A DNA stretch of 64,000 bases, from the NCBI RefSeq assembly GCF_963678975.1, contig NC_089276.1, positions 6,287,098 to 6,351,097 of the forward strand, read 5' to 3'. The first letter of the stretch is position 1, and each line of letters opens with the position of its first letter. Below, in pieces: positions 25,142-34,945 of the stretch. The DNA is from Dysidea avara. Lineage: Eukaryota; Porifera; Demospongiae; Dictyoceratida; Dysideidae. Under the pieces are notes generated by a model. The model was not told the origin of the DNA. It worked only from the letters and a program-made list of their open reading frames with translations, and made no database searches. The translations under genes were made by a program, and so were the position numbers.

Positions 25142-25214
25142 TAGTCTGGCGTAGCCGACCCGCGCGCGTAACGCGAGGGTCTGGTGACGCGCGCGGGTCG
25201 GCTACGCCAGACTA
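25142..25214. mobile_element. Miniature Mutator-like foldback (73 bp) with 9-bp target duplication
   Basis: TAGTCTGGCGTAGCCGACCC starts a 28-bp arm, and the right end is its perfect inverse. The flanks are GGTGGTTTA on both sides (25133-25141, 25215-25223). A 9-bp duplication and long terminal inverted repeats point to a MULE-derived MITE. It shares the GTCTGG(C/T) ends and internal AGGGTCTGGTG with 26870-27301 and 30690-30973. Confidence 0.88.
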
Positions 25215-25669
25215 GGTGGTTTATAGCATAGATAGTGTGTACTACGTAGTATATATAATATCCACTTAAACAGTGGGCAAAGAAGCAAACTCTGTCCAGT
25301 CCTGGGATGATGGTATTGTTGCCATATCTTATATTATACAACTAACAGGATATCTCTAATCTTCCTTCTAATCTCTGTAAACGTGGTCTAGTGTAACAGT
25401 ACTCAGTTATCTTAATACCACAATCGAAACTACCATATTCTAATTAAAGTGCACTAGCTTGTCTTGGAAAGAACTGATGATCAAAGCGAGGATCAAAGGT
25501 ACTTTAATTATCTATTTAAAGAATAATGTCCCCACCATCCAGTGTATGACGTCACAGTAGTTACATAGTCAACTTCTGTGGGGCACAAAATGTTAGAGTA
25601 ATTCTGTATTATCCTGGTGTTTGCTGCCCTAGTTAGGCTAGTATTACACATGTTTCCCGAGAAGCCAAG

Positions 25670-26696
25670 CTCAGCTTACTAGCTTGTGTCAGTGCTTCTT
25701 CTGACCATCGCCTTCAAGAACTAGGATTGCAACTGCAGCTTGCGAGAGTACGTCTCTTTACAAATACAAGATGATGAATACTCTTTGCTGTTGTCTGCTC
25801 GTTAGCAACTATCTTCAATCCCAACTGCTCGATCTTTGTATGTTAAAGCTAAGCGTTTATTATGTAACAACGGTAAGTCCCGATGTGATACCCATCTGCA
25901 GTCTAATGTAAGTTTAGAGATTCTGCTAAGTTAGAGGAATCATGCAAAACATGGAACCGGCTGATGTCTGGTTTTCATCCTGGGCAGTTGTCATTTCTTT
26001 TGTGGGTTGCTTCAGATACCTTACCAACTGCAGTTAACTTAAGGCGTTGGTGTGTTCAATCTGATGTTAAGTGTACTTTGTGTGACTCAACTTGTCCTAC
26101 CACAGCTCACATCCTAGGTGGCTGTCCTGTTGCCTTAACACAACAGAGATATACGTACCGTCACGATCAAGTTCTTCACCTTCTGGCCTCTAAACTCAAA
26201 GAATTGTTTAGTGACAATCCATCTATCCATGTTTTTGCTGACCTTCAGGGTTTACGAGCTAGTGAAGCACCTCAAGCCACTATTCCATCTACCATACTAA
26301 TCACACCTTACAGGCCAGATATCGTTGTATATAACCAGGCAAACCCACTGTTGCTTTACTTGAACTAACCTGCCCTCTAGACTCAGAACACAACATTCAA
26401 TCTGCTAGGTCTAGAAAACAAAACAAGGCTGAGTATCATCAACTGCTTGCGGAATTTGATCACTTACAGATCCCAAACTATTATGAAACTATTGAAATTA
26501 GTGTGCTAGGTCACTACCTACCTTCTTCCATTCTGAACATCAAGAACTTTATTGACTTTGTACAATTTTCTGTAACCACCAAATCTTCCATCCAACAGAT
26601 CCTTGACAATGCTGCTCATCAATGTATGACATGTTCACAAAAGATTTTCTTGGCCAGGAATTGTAGTGACTGGTCAACCGAGCACTTAACTTAATT
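25670..26696 (+). mobile_element. LINE fragment with zinc knuckle and restriction-like endonuclease domain
   Basis: The 25964-26368 frame contains a CCHC knuckle (CTLCDSTCPTTAHILGGC) followed by RPDIVVYN. In another frame after about 26360 come ELTCPLDSEHN, then KQNKAEYHQL. RPD...ELT...K..EY is the PD-(D/E)XK endonuclease core that follows a zinc knuckle in R2/R4/NeSL-type LINEs. The frame break near 26365 and stops upstream show it is dead. Only the 3' third of an element is present. Confidence 0.75.
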
Positions 26697-26869
26697 TTGT
26701 CTTGTAATAATTGTTGTTGCTGTTCACACTCCTTGCCGTGCCCACAAGATCTCATTTTGCTTGATCTGACTGTGGTTGCACAAGACCAAGGACTAATAAT
26801 GTATTGTATGTATCATCTTATTTTCTCTCTATATGCATGCTATTGGAGCACGAGTTTACTCGCCTCAAG

Positions 26870-27301
26870 TAGTCTCGCATAGCCAGACACTTTTCTTTCT
26901 TTTGTGTGAGGGCGGGAAAGAAAAGGGTCTGGTGAACATAGTATAGCATCATCGTTGGCCTATCCAAGATTGTGGGGATTTGCGCAGCTTCCGGATTGTT
27001 TGTGGGTGCGAATTACGTGTTTTGCACCATTTGTGTCCTGTTGCCATAGATATAAAAGCAGTAGCTATGGTAATAGAACACAAATGATGTAGATCACACT
27101 TTATATCTATGGCAACAGGACGCAAATGATGCAACGGTTAACAAAACACGTCATTCGCACCCACAAACAATCTGCAAGCTGTGCAGTAGAATCCCCACAA
27201 TCTCGGGATAGGCCAGCAATGATACTATACTATGTTCACCAGACCCTTTTCTTTCCCGCCCCCACACAAAAGAAACAAAGGGGTCTGGCTACACGAGACT
27301 A
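26870..27301. mobile_element. Mutator-like foldback element (432 bp) with 9-bp flanks
   Basis: TAGTCTCGCATAGCCAGAC at the left pairs with the inverse of TAGTCTCGTGTAGCCAGAC at the right. Arms of about 200 bp cover nearly the whole element (AGGGTCTGGTGAACATAGTA, TGTTGCCATAGATATAAAAG and inverses). The flanks CGCCTCAAG and TGCCTCAAG match at 8 of 9 positions. It is in the same family as 25142-25214 and 30690-30973. Confidence 0.87.
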
Positions 27302-27445
27302 TGCCTCAAGTTTGTTGAAAGCGACCACGTTGTCGGGCAAGTTAATTTTATCCATGCTGATTGAGTTATGGCTGATAATTAGCAATTGTATCAGACTTTG
27401 ATAAGTATGACAGGAGAGTCCTCAGAGTCCTGCCACGTTTCAAGT

Positions 27446-27650
27446 GGTGGCACTCCAATATATCCTGTACTCAAAAGAAAGTCAAGCAAAGTGCTTACCA
27501 CAATTGACACTTTTAGAATTAGAACATAACTGTAATTTTACAAAACTTTACAAAAATTCGGTCAAAGTCCAGCACGGACTTTAGTTACTTTTTGAGTTTG
27601 ACCACTGACCAAGGACGAAGTTGGAGTACAGGGTATATTGGAGTGCCACC
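27446..27650. mobile_element. MITE, ends GGTGGCACTCCAATATA
   Basis: The left and inverted right ends share GGTGGCACTCCAATATA(T/C)CCTGTACTC over 26 bp with one change. The centre holds TTGACCACTGACC-like repeats. No target duplication was resolved. Confidence 0.7.
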
Positions 27651-27943
27651 TCCCTTGACGTTTAGACTATTATAAGTGTGCAACAGTTCATTATTGTTCA
27701 TTCTTTGCTACTGAAGTGTTGATTGATGACAACCACTTTCTCGAGTTGAACTTGTATCCCCCAGCTTAACATTCGTCATGGTCTTATCCCAACCTCTGTT
27801 CTATGTTCTATCATGCAGAATGAATCACCAGAAGCTGATCCTGTGTATTAAAACATAGATGCTGTAACTTGCATTTACTACAAGTCTCAGGGAGGAAATG
27901 AACAGTAGCTGCTATTTACATACCGATAAATCATTTTGAGACC

Positions 27944-28281
27944 TAGGCCACTTCAACTAAATCTTATGTTTCTTGGGAAAAATTCAGCCAAATAAAGGTC
28001 GGTAAAATAAAAATATTCTATTTTGCTAGCTGAAGAGTGATTTTGCGAGTCAAACGGTGGCTAAGGTACATTACGGTTGCTGTATCACTTGTGAGTAGGC
28101 AATTATATGGTGATATATTCAGTGTTACTTACTTTTTGAGAGCTTAAAGGTAAATTTGCAACTCCGTCGTGGCGTTATCACTCTTTGCAAGATGATCACG
28201 TTATTAACATAATTATTTAATGCTGAAAAATATAGGGTCGGTCGGGCCCGAGAAACAAAAGATTTAGTTGAAGTGGCCTTA
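27944..28281. mobile_element. MITE, ends TAGGCCACTTCAACTAAATC
   Basis: TAGGCCACTTCAACTAAATC with TATGTTTCTTGGG at the left pairs with the inverse of TAAGGCCACTTCAACTAAATC and TTTTGTTTCTCGGG at the right. The centre has GGTCGGT(A/C) repeats. The element is 338 bp, non-coding, of unassigned superfamily. Confidence 0.75.
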
Positions 28282-29388
28282 GCAGCTTTTAGATGTATAG
28301 CTACATAGCTACAGTGTTCCTACAATAACAGGTGTGTTTCCTGTTTAGCCAATAACTATATTTAATGGATGGATTTTTATGAATATTCTATCAGAGTATA
28401 CTGGGTGGCTTAATCAGAGTCTGACAATCTTTTACTTTATAGAGCGATAACTTTTACTTCACAAAATTATGCATAAGCAAACAACTTCTGTGGGTCAAAA
28501 AAGCAGGGAAAATTCAATGGTGTAGCTCCTTCACACAATAGTTGAAGCTATAGTCACTGATATATTGTACATTTTCTAGCTCAATTGTACTGTACTAATG
28601 GATGCAGCTGTAGTAATGAGATGCAATTCAGGTATGTTTTCTTTTGTACTGTATAAACTTGTTGGTAAAGAATCCCTAGACCATTGTTGGCTGCAATGTT
28701 TGCTATCCAAAATTTGCGAAGCAGACCATTTAGGCAGTGGTCTACAGATGGAAATGTATGGGTACTTTGCCAACCACTGTCTGCTTGTTATAGTTGATTC
28801 TTAGTTTATTACCCAACAAACACAAGGCGGTAAGTTACATTTGAAATGTGCTATGTTTCAGAATCTTTTAACAAACAAGGTGAATATTTTTCCAAATGTA
28901 CAAGTACAACATTAAGAAAAGAGCTTCAAGACATTTTTTCTAGTCAGTTACAGTATTACAAGTGAGCCAAATTTCAATTCCTTGTGTTCCACTCATAAGA
29001 TATTAAAATTTCTCGATTCAGCTCAAAATGAATGTACTCTAGAGCAGGAAACATAGAAGATGACATTCCATGCAATGCTGTAACAAATTTTAAGAAGTGA
29101 TGCACTTTAGATACTTCTATGCCCCTCTTCATGATCAGTTGTATTAATAATGTTTTATGATGAAATAGAATGACATCATAGGTGCATGTGGTTAATCATA
29201 GTTTAAAGGAAGGGGAAAGACAAATAAGTTTAAAAATAACGGTTTCATCATTAAATTAACACATACAGTAGTCATTAATTAATGTCACAATATCAGTATC
29301 AACAGCTCAATGTACAAAGTATAGTTTGTTGTGGCTTCATCCTACCTGTCCATCATCTTGACCTCCATGTCTTTGTACCATCAAGTCA
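28282..29388. other. Spacer with no recognised feature
   Basis: AT-rich spacer 3' of the Ig-like gene. One degenerate dispersed motif (TTCTATCAGAG) occurs near 28385. Short open frames show no family features. Confidence 0.5.
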
Positions 29389-30357
29389 CTATATCAGTGA
29401 TAAGACTACACTACACATCAACAACACCAAGGTGGTAGTGTTTAACACAATATGTGCTGCACTTTTATCAGTCATATTAGTAGGAACTGCGGGAGTATCT
29501 GTTGGTTGTGTCGGCTGTTCACTAGTTGGGACTCTCGTGGCTACAAAATAAATGTTACCCATATCAGTTAATATGACATAAGATACACAGTTAGTATACA
29601 TAGCTAAGTACTGATATATACCAACTGGCATATGTTTGCATACTGCTTACCGGTGATGATGTTTAGTGATATAGTTTCTGACTGAAATGTTGTACCACAA
29701 TGCAATCTCTGACACTTCATATTGATGTTGGGTATATTGATCACAGCCTCCACAGTGTACCCATTGATATTATGGTGTACAGTATAAGGACAGTCACTCA
29801 GTGGTGCTTCTGGTTCGATATGCAATATGGGAACTGGGTTTCCAGTGGTTCTGCATTTCCCTATGTACCTCTCGTTATGAAATGCTTCAGGGAAATCTGT
29901 TTCTATTCTTGTTGGTAACACTATATAAGGGACAATCAATGGTAGGTATAGAGATAGAACAGTATGTTTCTACGATTTATTATTTATGTGGTAATTACTC
30001 ACCTTCTACTGTTAAATTACAAGGAGGACCAACAGTGCCATCATGACACATCTTCCTACACCTGTACAATCCTCCATCACTGAAACTTGTGATGTTTACA
30101 GTAGTGTAGTAAGGTCCTCTACTGATCTCCTCAAACTCCCCACCCTGATGGTCAGAGTGATCAACAACATATTCACCATCACATTCATGGTATGGTGGAC
30201 AAGATATCCTGAATTGGTCACCAAGGCATTTTTGAGTTGGCTGTACCCTCTGACCCTCTAGTTGACATGTGGATGTTGTTGGAGAACATCCAGGACTTCT
30301 AGCATATAGGTTGTCAAACAGTAAAATCAAAAGCAAACAAACAAATTTCCACTTCAT
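29389..30357 (-). CDS. Secreted/GPI-anchored two-domain Ig-like surface protein (paralog A)
   Basis: There are three exons, 30357-30003, 29920-29651 and 29540-29389, all joined in phase 1 with good GT-AG sites. The protein is 258 residues. Residues 1-20 are a signal peptide (MKWKFVCLLLILLF core). Two Ig-like domains follow: domain 1 has SCPPYHECDG and GGLYRCRKMC near the end (the GxYxC signature of the F strand); domain 2 starts VLPTRIETDFP and has GKCRTTGNP and RLHCGT. A Ser/Thr/Pro-rich stalk leads to a hydrophobic C-terminus, LVLLMCSVVLSLI, with no cytoplasmic tail, which suggests a GPI anchor. Phase-1 introns between domains are the rule for animal Ig modules. Its sister is 49055-50298. 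The ligand is unknown. Confidence 0.85.
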
Positions 30358-30429
30358 CGCTGTAAGGCTTCTATTCTATTCATAACTATGCAGAGTTTTA
30401 ATTTATATTAACATTAGTTATTACGTATA

Positions 30430-30558
30430 GGGACAGCCCAAGGGGATTCACTAATATTAGTGAATCCCCTTGGGCTGTCCCGCTGATGTGGTATTACTAC
30501 ATCAGCGGGACAGCCCAAGGAGATTCACTCGAAGATTCACTAATACCACATCAGCGTT
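30430..30558. repeat. Nested palindromes upstream of the Ig-like gene A
   Basis: 30430-30481 is a perfect 52-bp palindrome (GGGACAGCCCAAGGGGATTC arm, AATATT centre). It is followed by a second hairpin, CGCTGATGTGGTATTACTAC ATCAGCG. A further GGGACAGCCCAAGG then a CCACATCAGCG copy complete the nesting. It starts about 70 bp upstream of the ATG at 30357, in the presumed promoter. Confidence 0.9.
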
Positions 30559-30689
30559 GAAACCGGGTCACATTTTCTCCGGGTCCCTGACTCGGATTGT
30601 GGATTGGATCACGTGAGAAACGAAATTGTTAGTTTGGCGACGTGGAAACTCAGGGTGGAAACTTAACGATAGTCGCGCAGCTCTTTCGT

Positions 30690-30973
30690 TAGTCTGGCGC
30701 CGCCCGCCCCTTCGCATAAAGTAAGGGTCTGGTGAAATACAGATACTAAATCATTTCTAGCGCCCAGATTCGGCGCTAGCCAATTAGTGCATGCCAATGA
30801 CGTTCACACAGAAATCGCCTTGGCAACACAATGCTTTTGTTCGAATTGAAGTGCAATCATCTGACGTAACAAGCATTACGTGAGCTGTCTAATTGAATTC
30901 CTTTTGAAATGATTAGGTATTTGTATTTCACCAGACCCTTACTTTTTGCGAAGGGGCGGGCGGTGCCAGACTA
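30690..30973. mobile_element. Mutator-like MITE (284 bp) with perfect 9-bp target duplication
   Basis: The left end TAGTCTGGCGCCGCCCGCCC continues through TTCGCATAAAGTAAGGGTCT, and the right end is the near-perfect inverse. CTCTTTCGT flanks both sides (30681-30689, 30974-30982). The middle is unpaired, with no transposase. Confidence 0.92.
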
Positions 30974-30983
30974 CTCTTTCGTG

Positions 30984-31230
30984 AGCCATGCCCATTTATT
31001 AGTAGGTGCAGTCTGTAGCATAAAACCGTGTCCGTTGCTGTCTGCAAGCTTACTTGGAGCCACGCCCACTAGTCGATTATTGTACGGGTTGTACATAGTC
31101 TAGTCTTGCAGCAGGATAAGTACTTTTGTGAGCCACACCCACTTTAACATATCGAGAAATTGGAATACTAGATATGCACGAAGCCACACCCAATTACTGT
31201 CTGCTAACTCACAGTAGGGCCATACCTACT
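30984..31230. repeat. Degenerate tandem repeat with AGCCACRCCCA units
   Basis: AGCCATGCCCA, AGCCACGCCCA, AGCCACACCCA and AGCCACACCCA start at 30984, 31058, 31131 and 31182, spaced 74, 73 and 51 bp. Parts of the intervening unit (CTGTCTGCAAGCT, CTGTCTGCTAACT) also recur. An inverted AGCCACACCCA lies in the kinase-Kelch upstream region near 20252. Confidence 0.65.
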
Positions 31231-31427
31231 GGATCCTATGTTGCGCGGGCAAATTCTCAGAAAATTTGGGTATAGGTAGGTCGATTTGATAATGATAATA
31301 ATAATTAGTACATAAAAGTGTTATTACTGAAATATTTACCATACAAAAAGAGCCACAACTACAAAAAGCATTGCATGAACCATATAGGGTGTTCTGCAGT
31401 ACCGTAATGTTTTACTGTACAATGAAG

Positions 31428-31718
31428 CATAGGCGGTGGAGACAGGGGGGCCATGGCCCCCCCACTTTTTTGGGACACTGTTTACAAGAAAGATCGAGAT
31501 ACTCTAATAGAACAGTCGGGATCTGGATACTCTAATAGAGCAGTCACAGTATCAGAGAAGCAGTGTAGCAAATTACTTAGCTATGTATGTGTAGTTATAA
31601 ATAAGGAGATGTAATTGGTGGAGAGCAGCTATTGTCAGCAAATTGTGACCTTTTTTTTTTGTCTTCGACTTATAGCTGGCCTGGCCCCCTCACTCTTTGG
31701 CCTCCTCCACCGCCCCTG
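31428..31718. mobile_element. CATAGGCGG-family hAT MITE with 7/8 target duplication
   Basis: The left end CATAGGCGGTGGAG pairs with the inverted right end CAGGGGCGGTGGAGGAG. The flanks are CAATGAAG and CAATGAAA. The body has GGGGGGCCATGGCCCCCCC, two CTCTAATAGAA/G motifs each followed by CAGTC, and a T-run, in the family order. Confidence 0.88.
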
Positions 31719-31979
31719 CAATGAAACAAACCTCTTGAGTACTAAGAACTACTTTGTTTAGAGTATCTTCACCATTAAAGCTCGAAGAGTTTAATCACCA
31801 GAGGAATTATCCCAATAGCTGATTTTCACTCGCACACCCGGATTAATTAAAGCCGAGGCGTGCAATATTAGGCACTGTTTCGGGTAGTCTCGAGTGAGCG
31901 AAACTACGTTTTGAGCGTTCGATTTGTGTTAGTAAATGAGTAGTTATGTGATAACTATCACTTTACGCTAAAGTATCTA

Positions 31980-32945
31980 CACAGGACGATTGTTTAAAGC
32001 TCCAAGATGATTGTCCCGCATTTTACATGGTCTCTTCATTGGCTTGCAGTCCAATAGAATATGTAAAGGAAACTGGTGTTCTCTTATTTGTGATATTAAT
32101 AGCTTCACTTTTATGAGGGTTAAAGATTTAATTGCCATTAGCTGGGTCACTAAGATCAAAGTATTTGGGGGTTGTGACTGATCAACTCTAAATTGAACTG
32201 GACGGACCATTGTCAGAAAATTGTTCAGAAAGCCTCACTATATGCTTAAATAGGCTGCGTCGTGCTATGTATGGCTGCACTGATGCTGCAAAATCGTTGG
32301 CATACAAGGCTTTAGTGAGACCCTTTCTGGAATATGGCTGCACTGTGTGGTCCCCCATACCACCAAGAATATCAACTTGTTAGAGTCTGTTCAGCGTAGA
32401 GCTGCTCGATGGATTAAGAGTAGATATGACTCCACTTTGTACAGGTGGAGTAAGAACAGTGATGACTACTTGAAGGAACTGAAGTGGCCTACGCTGGCAT
32501 CGCAACAACAATACCAGAGTGTCATTATGGTGCACTCCATTATGCATAAACAAACTCCAATCAATTCCTGTCACCACTTTAATCTTAACACTAACTCTAC
32601 ACGATCTCATCCACTGACTTTGCAGACTCGATGTTCTTTCATCTATGCCGCGGCATTCAGATATTCCTTCTACGTGAACACGCCATTTGTTTGGAACTCA
32701 ATCCCATATGAAATTTGTCCTTACCATCACGCTTATTTAGATCACGGCTCCGATGTTACTTGTTTAACTCATGTCTCTCACTTAGTATTACTTTTTGTAT
32801 AGTTGTTTTTGTTTGCTTGTAGCTAGTCAATGTTTCTGTATTGCTATTTGTACTGTGTATGTGTTTTGGGGACCACCTTGTACAGGCTATAAGCCTTTTG
32901 TGTACCCTTTCTTTATATAACATTGATAATAATAATAAATAATAA
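31980..32945 (+). mobile_element. LINE reverse-transcriptase C-terminal fragment with 3' UTR
   Basis: The translation includes a degenerate KYLGVVTDQL, LNRLRRAMYGCTDAAKSLAY, then in another frame RAARWIKSRY, LKELKWPTLASQQQYQ and FRYSFYVNTPFVWNSIP. These are the ordered C-terminal landmarks of a Jockey/CR1-type RT protein. At least one frame change and a stop break it. The 3' end TACAGGCTATAAGCC runs to GATAATAATAATAAATAATAA. It is related to 22828-23360. Confidence 0.85.
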
Positions 32946-33796
32946 CTAAGCCGGTAAGTTTATAATTTAAATAAAATCAGTCAGTGGGTTTGGTTCCACG
33001 TAGCTAGGCCATACCTGGCCTATTGGATTTTATGTTGCATGGGCCCGACCATATAATATAATACCTTACCCGGGCAAAGTATATATTATTTATGGCCCGA
33101 CCGATTGTCTCCTGAAATGATAATCACGTGATATAGGATCGCATGCATGTGCAAAGATGGTCAATCTCGTGTCAGTGGGTCATCCGGGGTCAGCAGTAGT
33201 GACCCGGTTTCAACACTGTACCACATGCTATTTTTAGATATTTAGCATTGCTATAATTGCTATTATTAGATATATTTCATCATCTTGTGATCATAAGTGA
33301 GATAATTATGATAATTATGTGTTTTCTTGCCAGGCTGCTTCACTTTATGCTATATGAATAGCTTGCATGGCTTCTCAAGTCCACATTCACCAATAATGAT
33401 GTTTTATAATCAACTGTCAAAACCCCATGCATCCAGTTACTTTCATCTTTGTGTACCAGTGCCTATACTGATAATCGTTCTGTTCTGTGGTGCTCTTCAA
33501 GAACCACTTGTCCAAGGAACATTGTATCAACATATAGGAGCAACACAAATATATAGGTCTCAGTCTGTGTATATGCAGAAGTTTAGAAATAAAACATCCA
33601 TTACACTCATTTATATAATGATTGCATCAGTGTCATATTAGGCATCATGGAGTATACACTTCCAAACGCTAATAAGTCGATTTGTCATGTTGAGGGCATT
33701 TTGAGATGTATATGTGTGAAAAACTGTCAGTGTATGCGCAGGAATATAAATTGGGAGACACACAGTTTTAGAGATTGCACTGTGAGCTTGCATCCA

Positions 33797-34030
33797 ACCA
33801 TTACGGTGATTGATTGATTGATTTATTTATTTATTTATTATTTTATACTCTCAACTATTGGCACAGTGCCGTTCCTCCTTGTTGGAGTGATACAAAAATA
33901 CAACAACAACAACAACAAACTAAGCATACAAAAATATACAAGATAAATACAAGATAAACACAAAGCAAGACAATAGCATACATTACACCACCCACACATA
34001 CAAGTACACAAATAACACTGAATTACATCT
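33797..34030 (-). repeat. LINE-tail-like block and (TTTA)/(CAA) microsatellites
   Basis: TTGATTGATTGATTTATTTA runs into TTATTATTTTATACTCTCAA and GGCACAGTGCCGTTCC, then CAACAACAACAACAAC. On the minus strand it reads like a LINE 3' UTR ending in a short-unit tail. The parent family was not identified. Confidence 0.45.
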
Positions 34031-34945
34031 ATACACGGTTATATCTATAGTCCACATAGCTATATTAGCTAGCCACTAACATGATCTGGCATATTTTCAG
34101 CCATATCTGTAATGCCACAAAAGCAGACCACAGTCCTTCAGTTTCCCATACATTGCGTATTATTACTGAAGGAATGCAGCAGTTTACTATGTACCACATG
34201 CACAGTATATGAATGAAATTTTTACATACATCAGTCTTGGTAGCTAATACTGATGTGTTTTATCGTGTTTCTGATAAGGTTCAGAGGGGAAGGGAATAAT
34301 ATAATAATGTTGCATAACATATGGGTCAGAGTACAACATCACCTAAATAATTGTGTCAGATTGCAAATGTACATAGCTGTAAACCACAATTCACTCACCT
34401 TTACCTCTGTGCCATGCGTGGTGAAGAATGGGAACCAACCTTGTATTCATGTAGAAAACATATTCACCAAACATCCATGGCCAGATTAAGTGTATGAAAT
34501 AACTATTTTAAAACCTCACTGGTAACTCAGCCTATAAACCCAGCAATTTAAATTCTTCACTGCAGACAAGTGTAAAAGAATTATATTTATAGGCAAAGCC
34601 ACAGACTAGACATGTATATTAACTGTTACACTACCCATCTAGCAGTTGCCTATAAAGCACGCACCACTGACACCATACATGATACATGAGGAACACTTCA
34701 CATATATATTGTGTGCTTTCCAAGCTTGTAGCCATGCAAGTTAGGTATATTAAAATTGAATGCAGATGTAGATTATACGCATATATCAGGGGAAAGTGAT
34801 TTACCCTTAACCCAACCTGCCACACGTGCTAACTGGTGTGCTTCAGATGTTGATGAAAGCCCAATTAACCACCCCACATACTATTGGAGTAATTGATAAC
34901 TTGCCTGTCGCCAGTCTTGCATATGCTTTCAGCAACACATATATA
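34031..34945. other. Spacer 3' of the sulfotransferase gene
   Basis: No coding similarity or element ends recognised. It presumably includes the 3' UTR of the minus-strand sulfotransferase. Confidence 0.5.
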
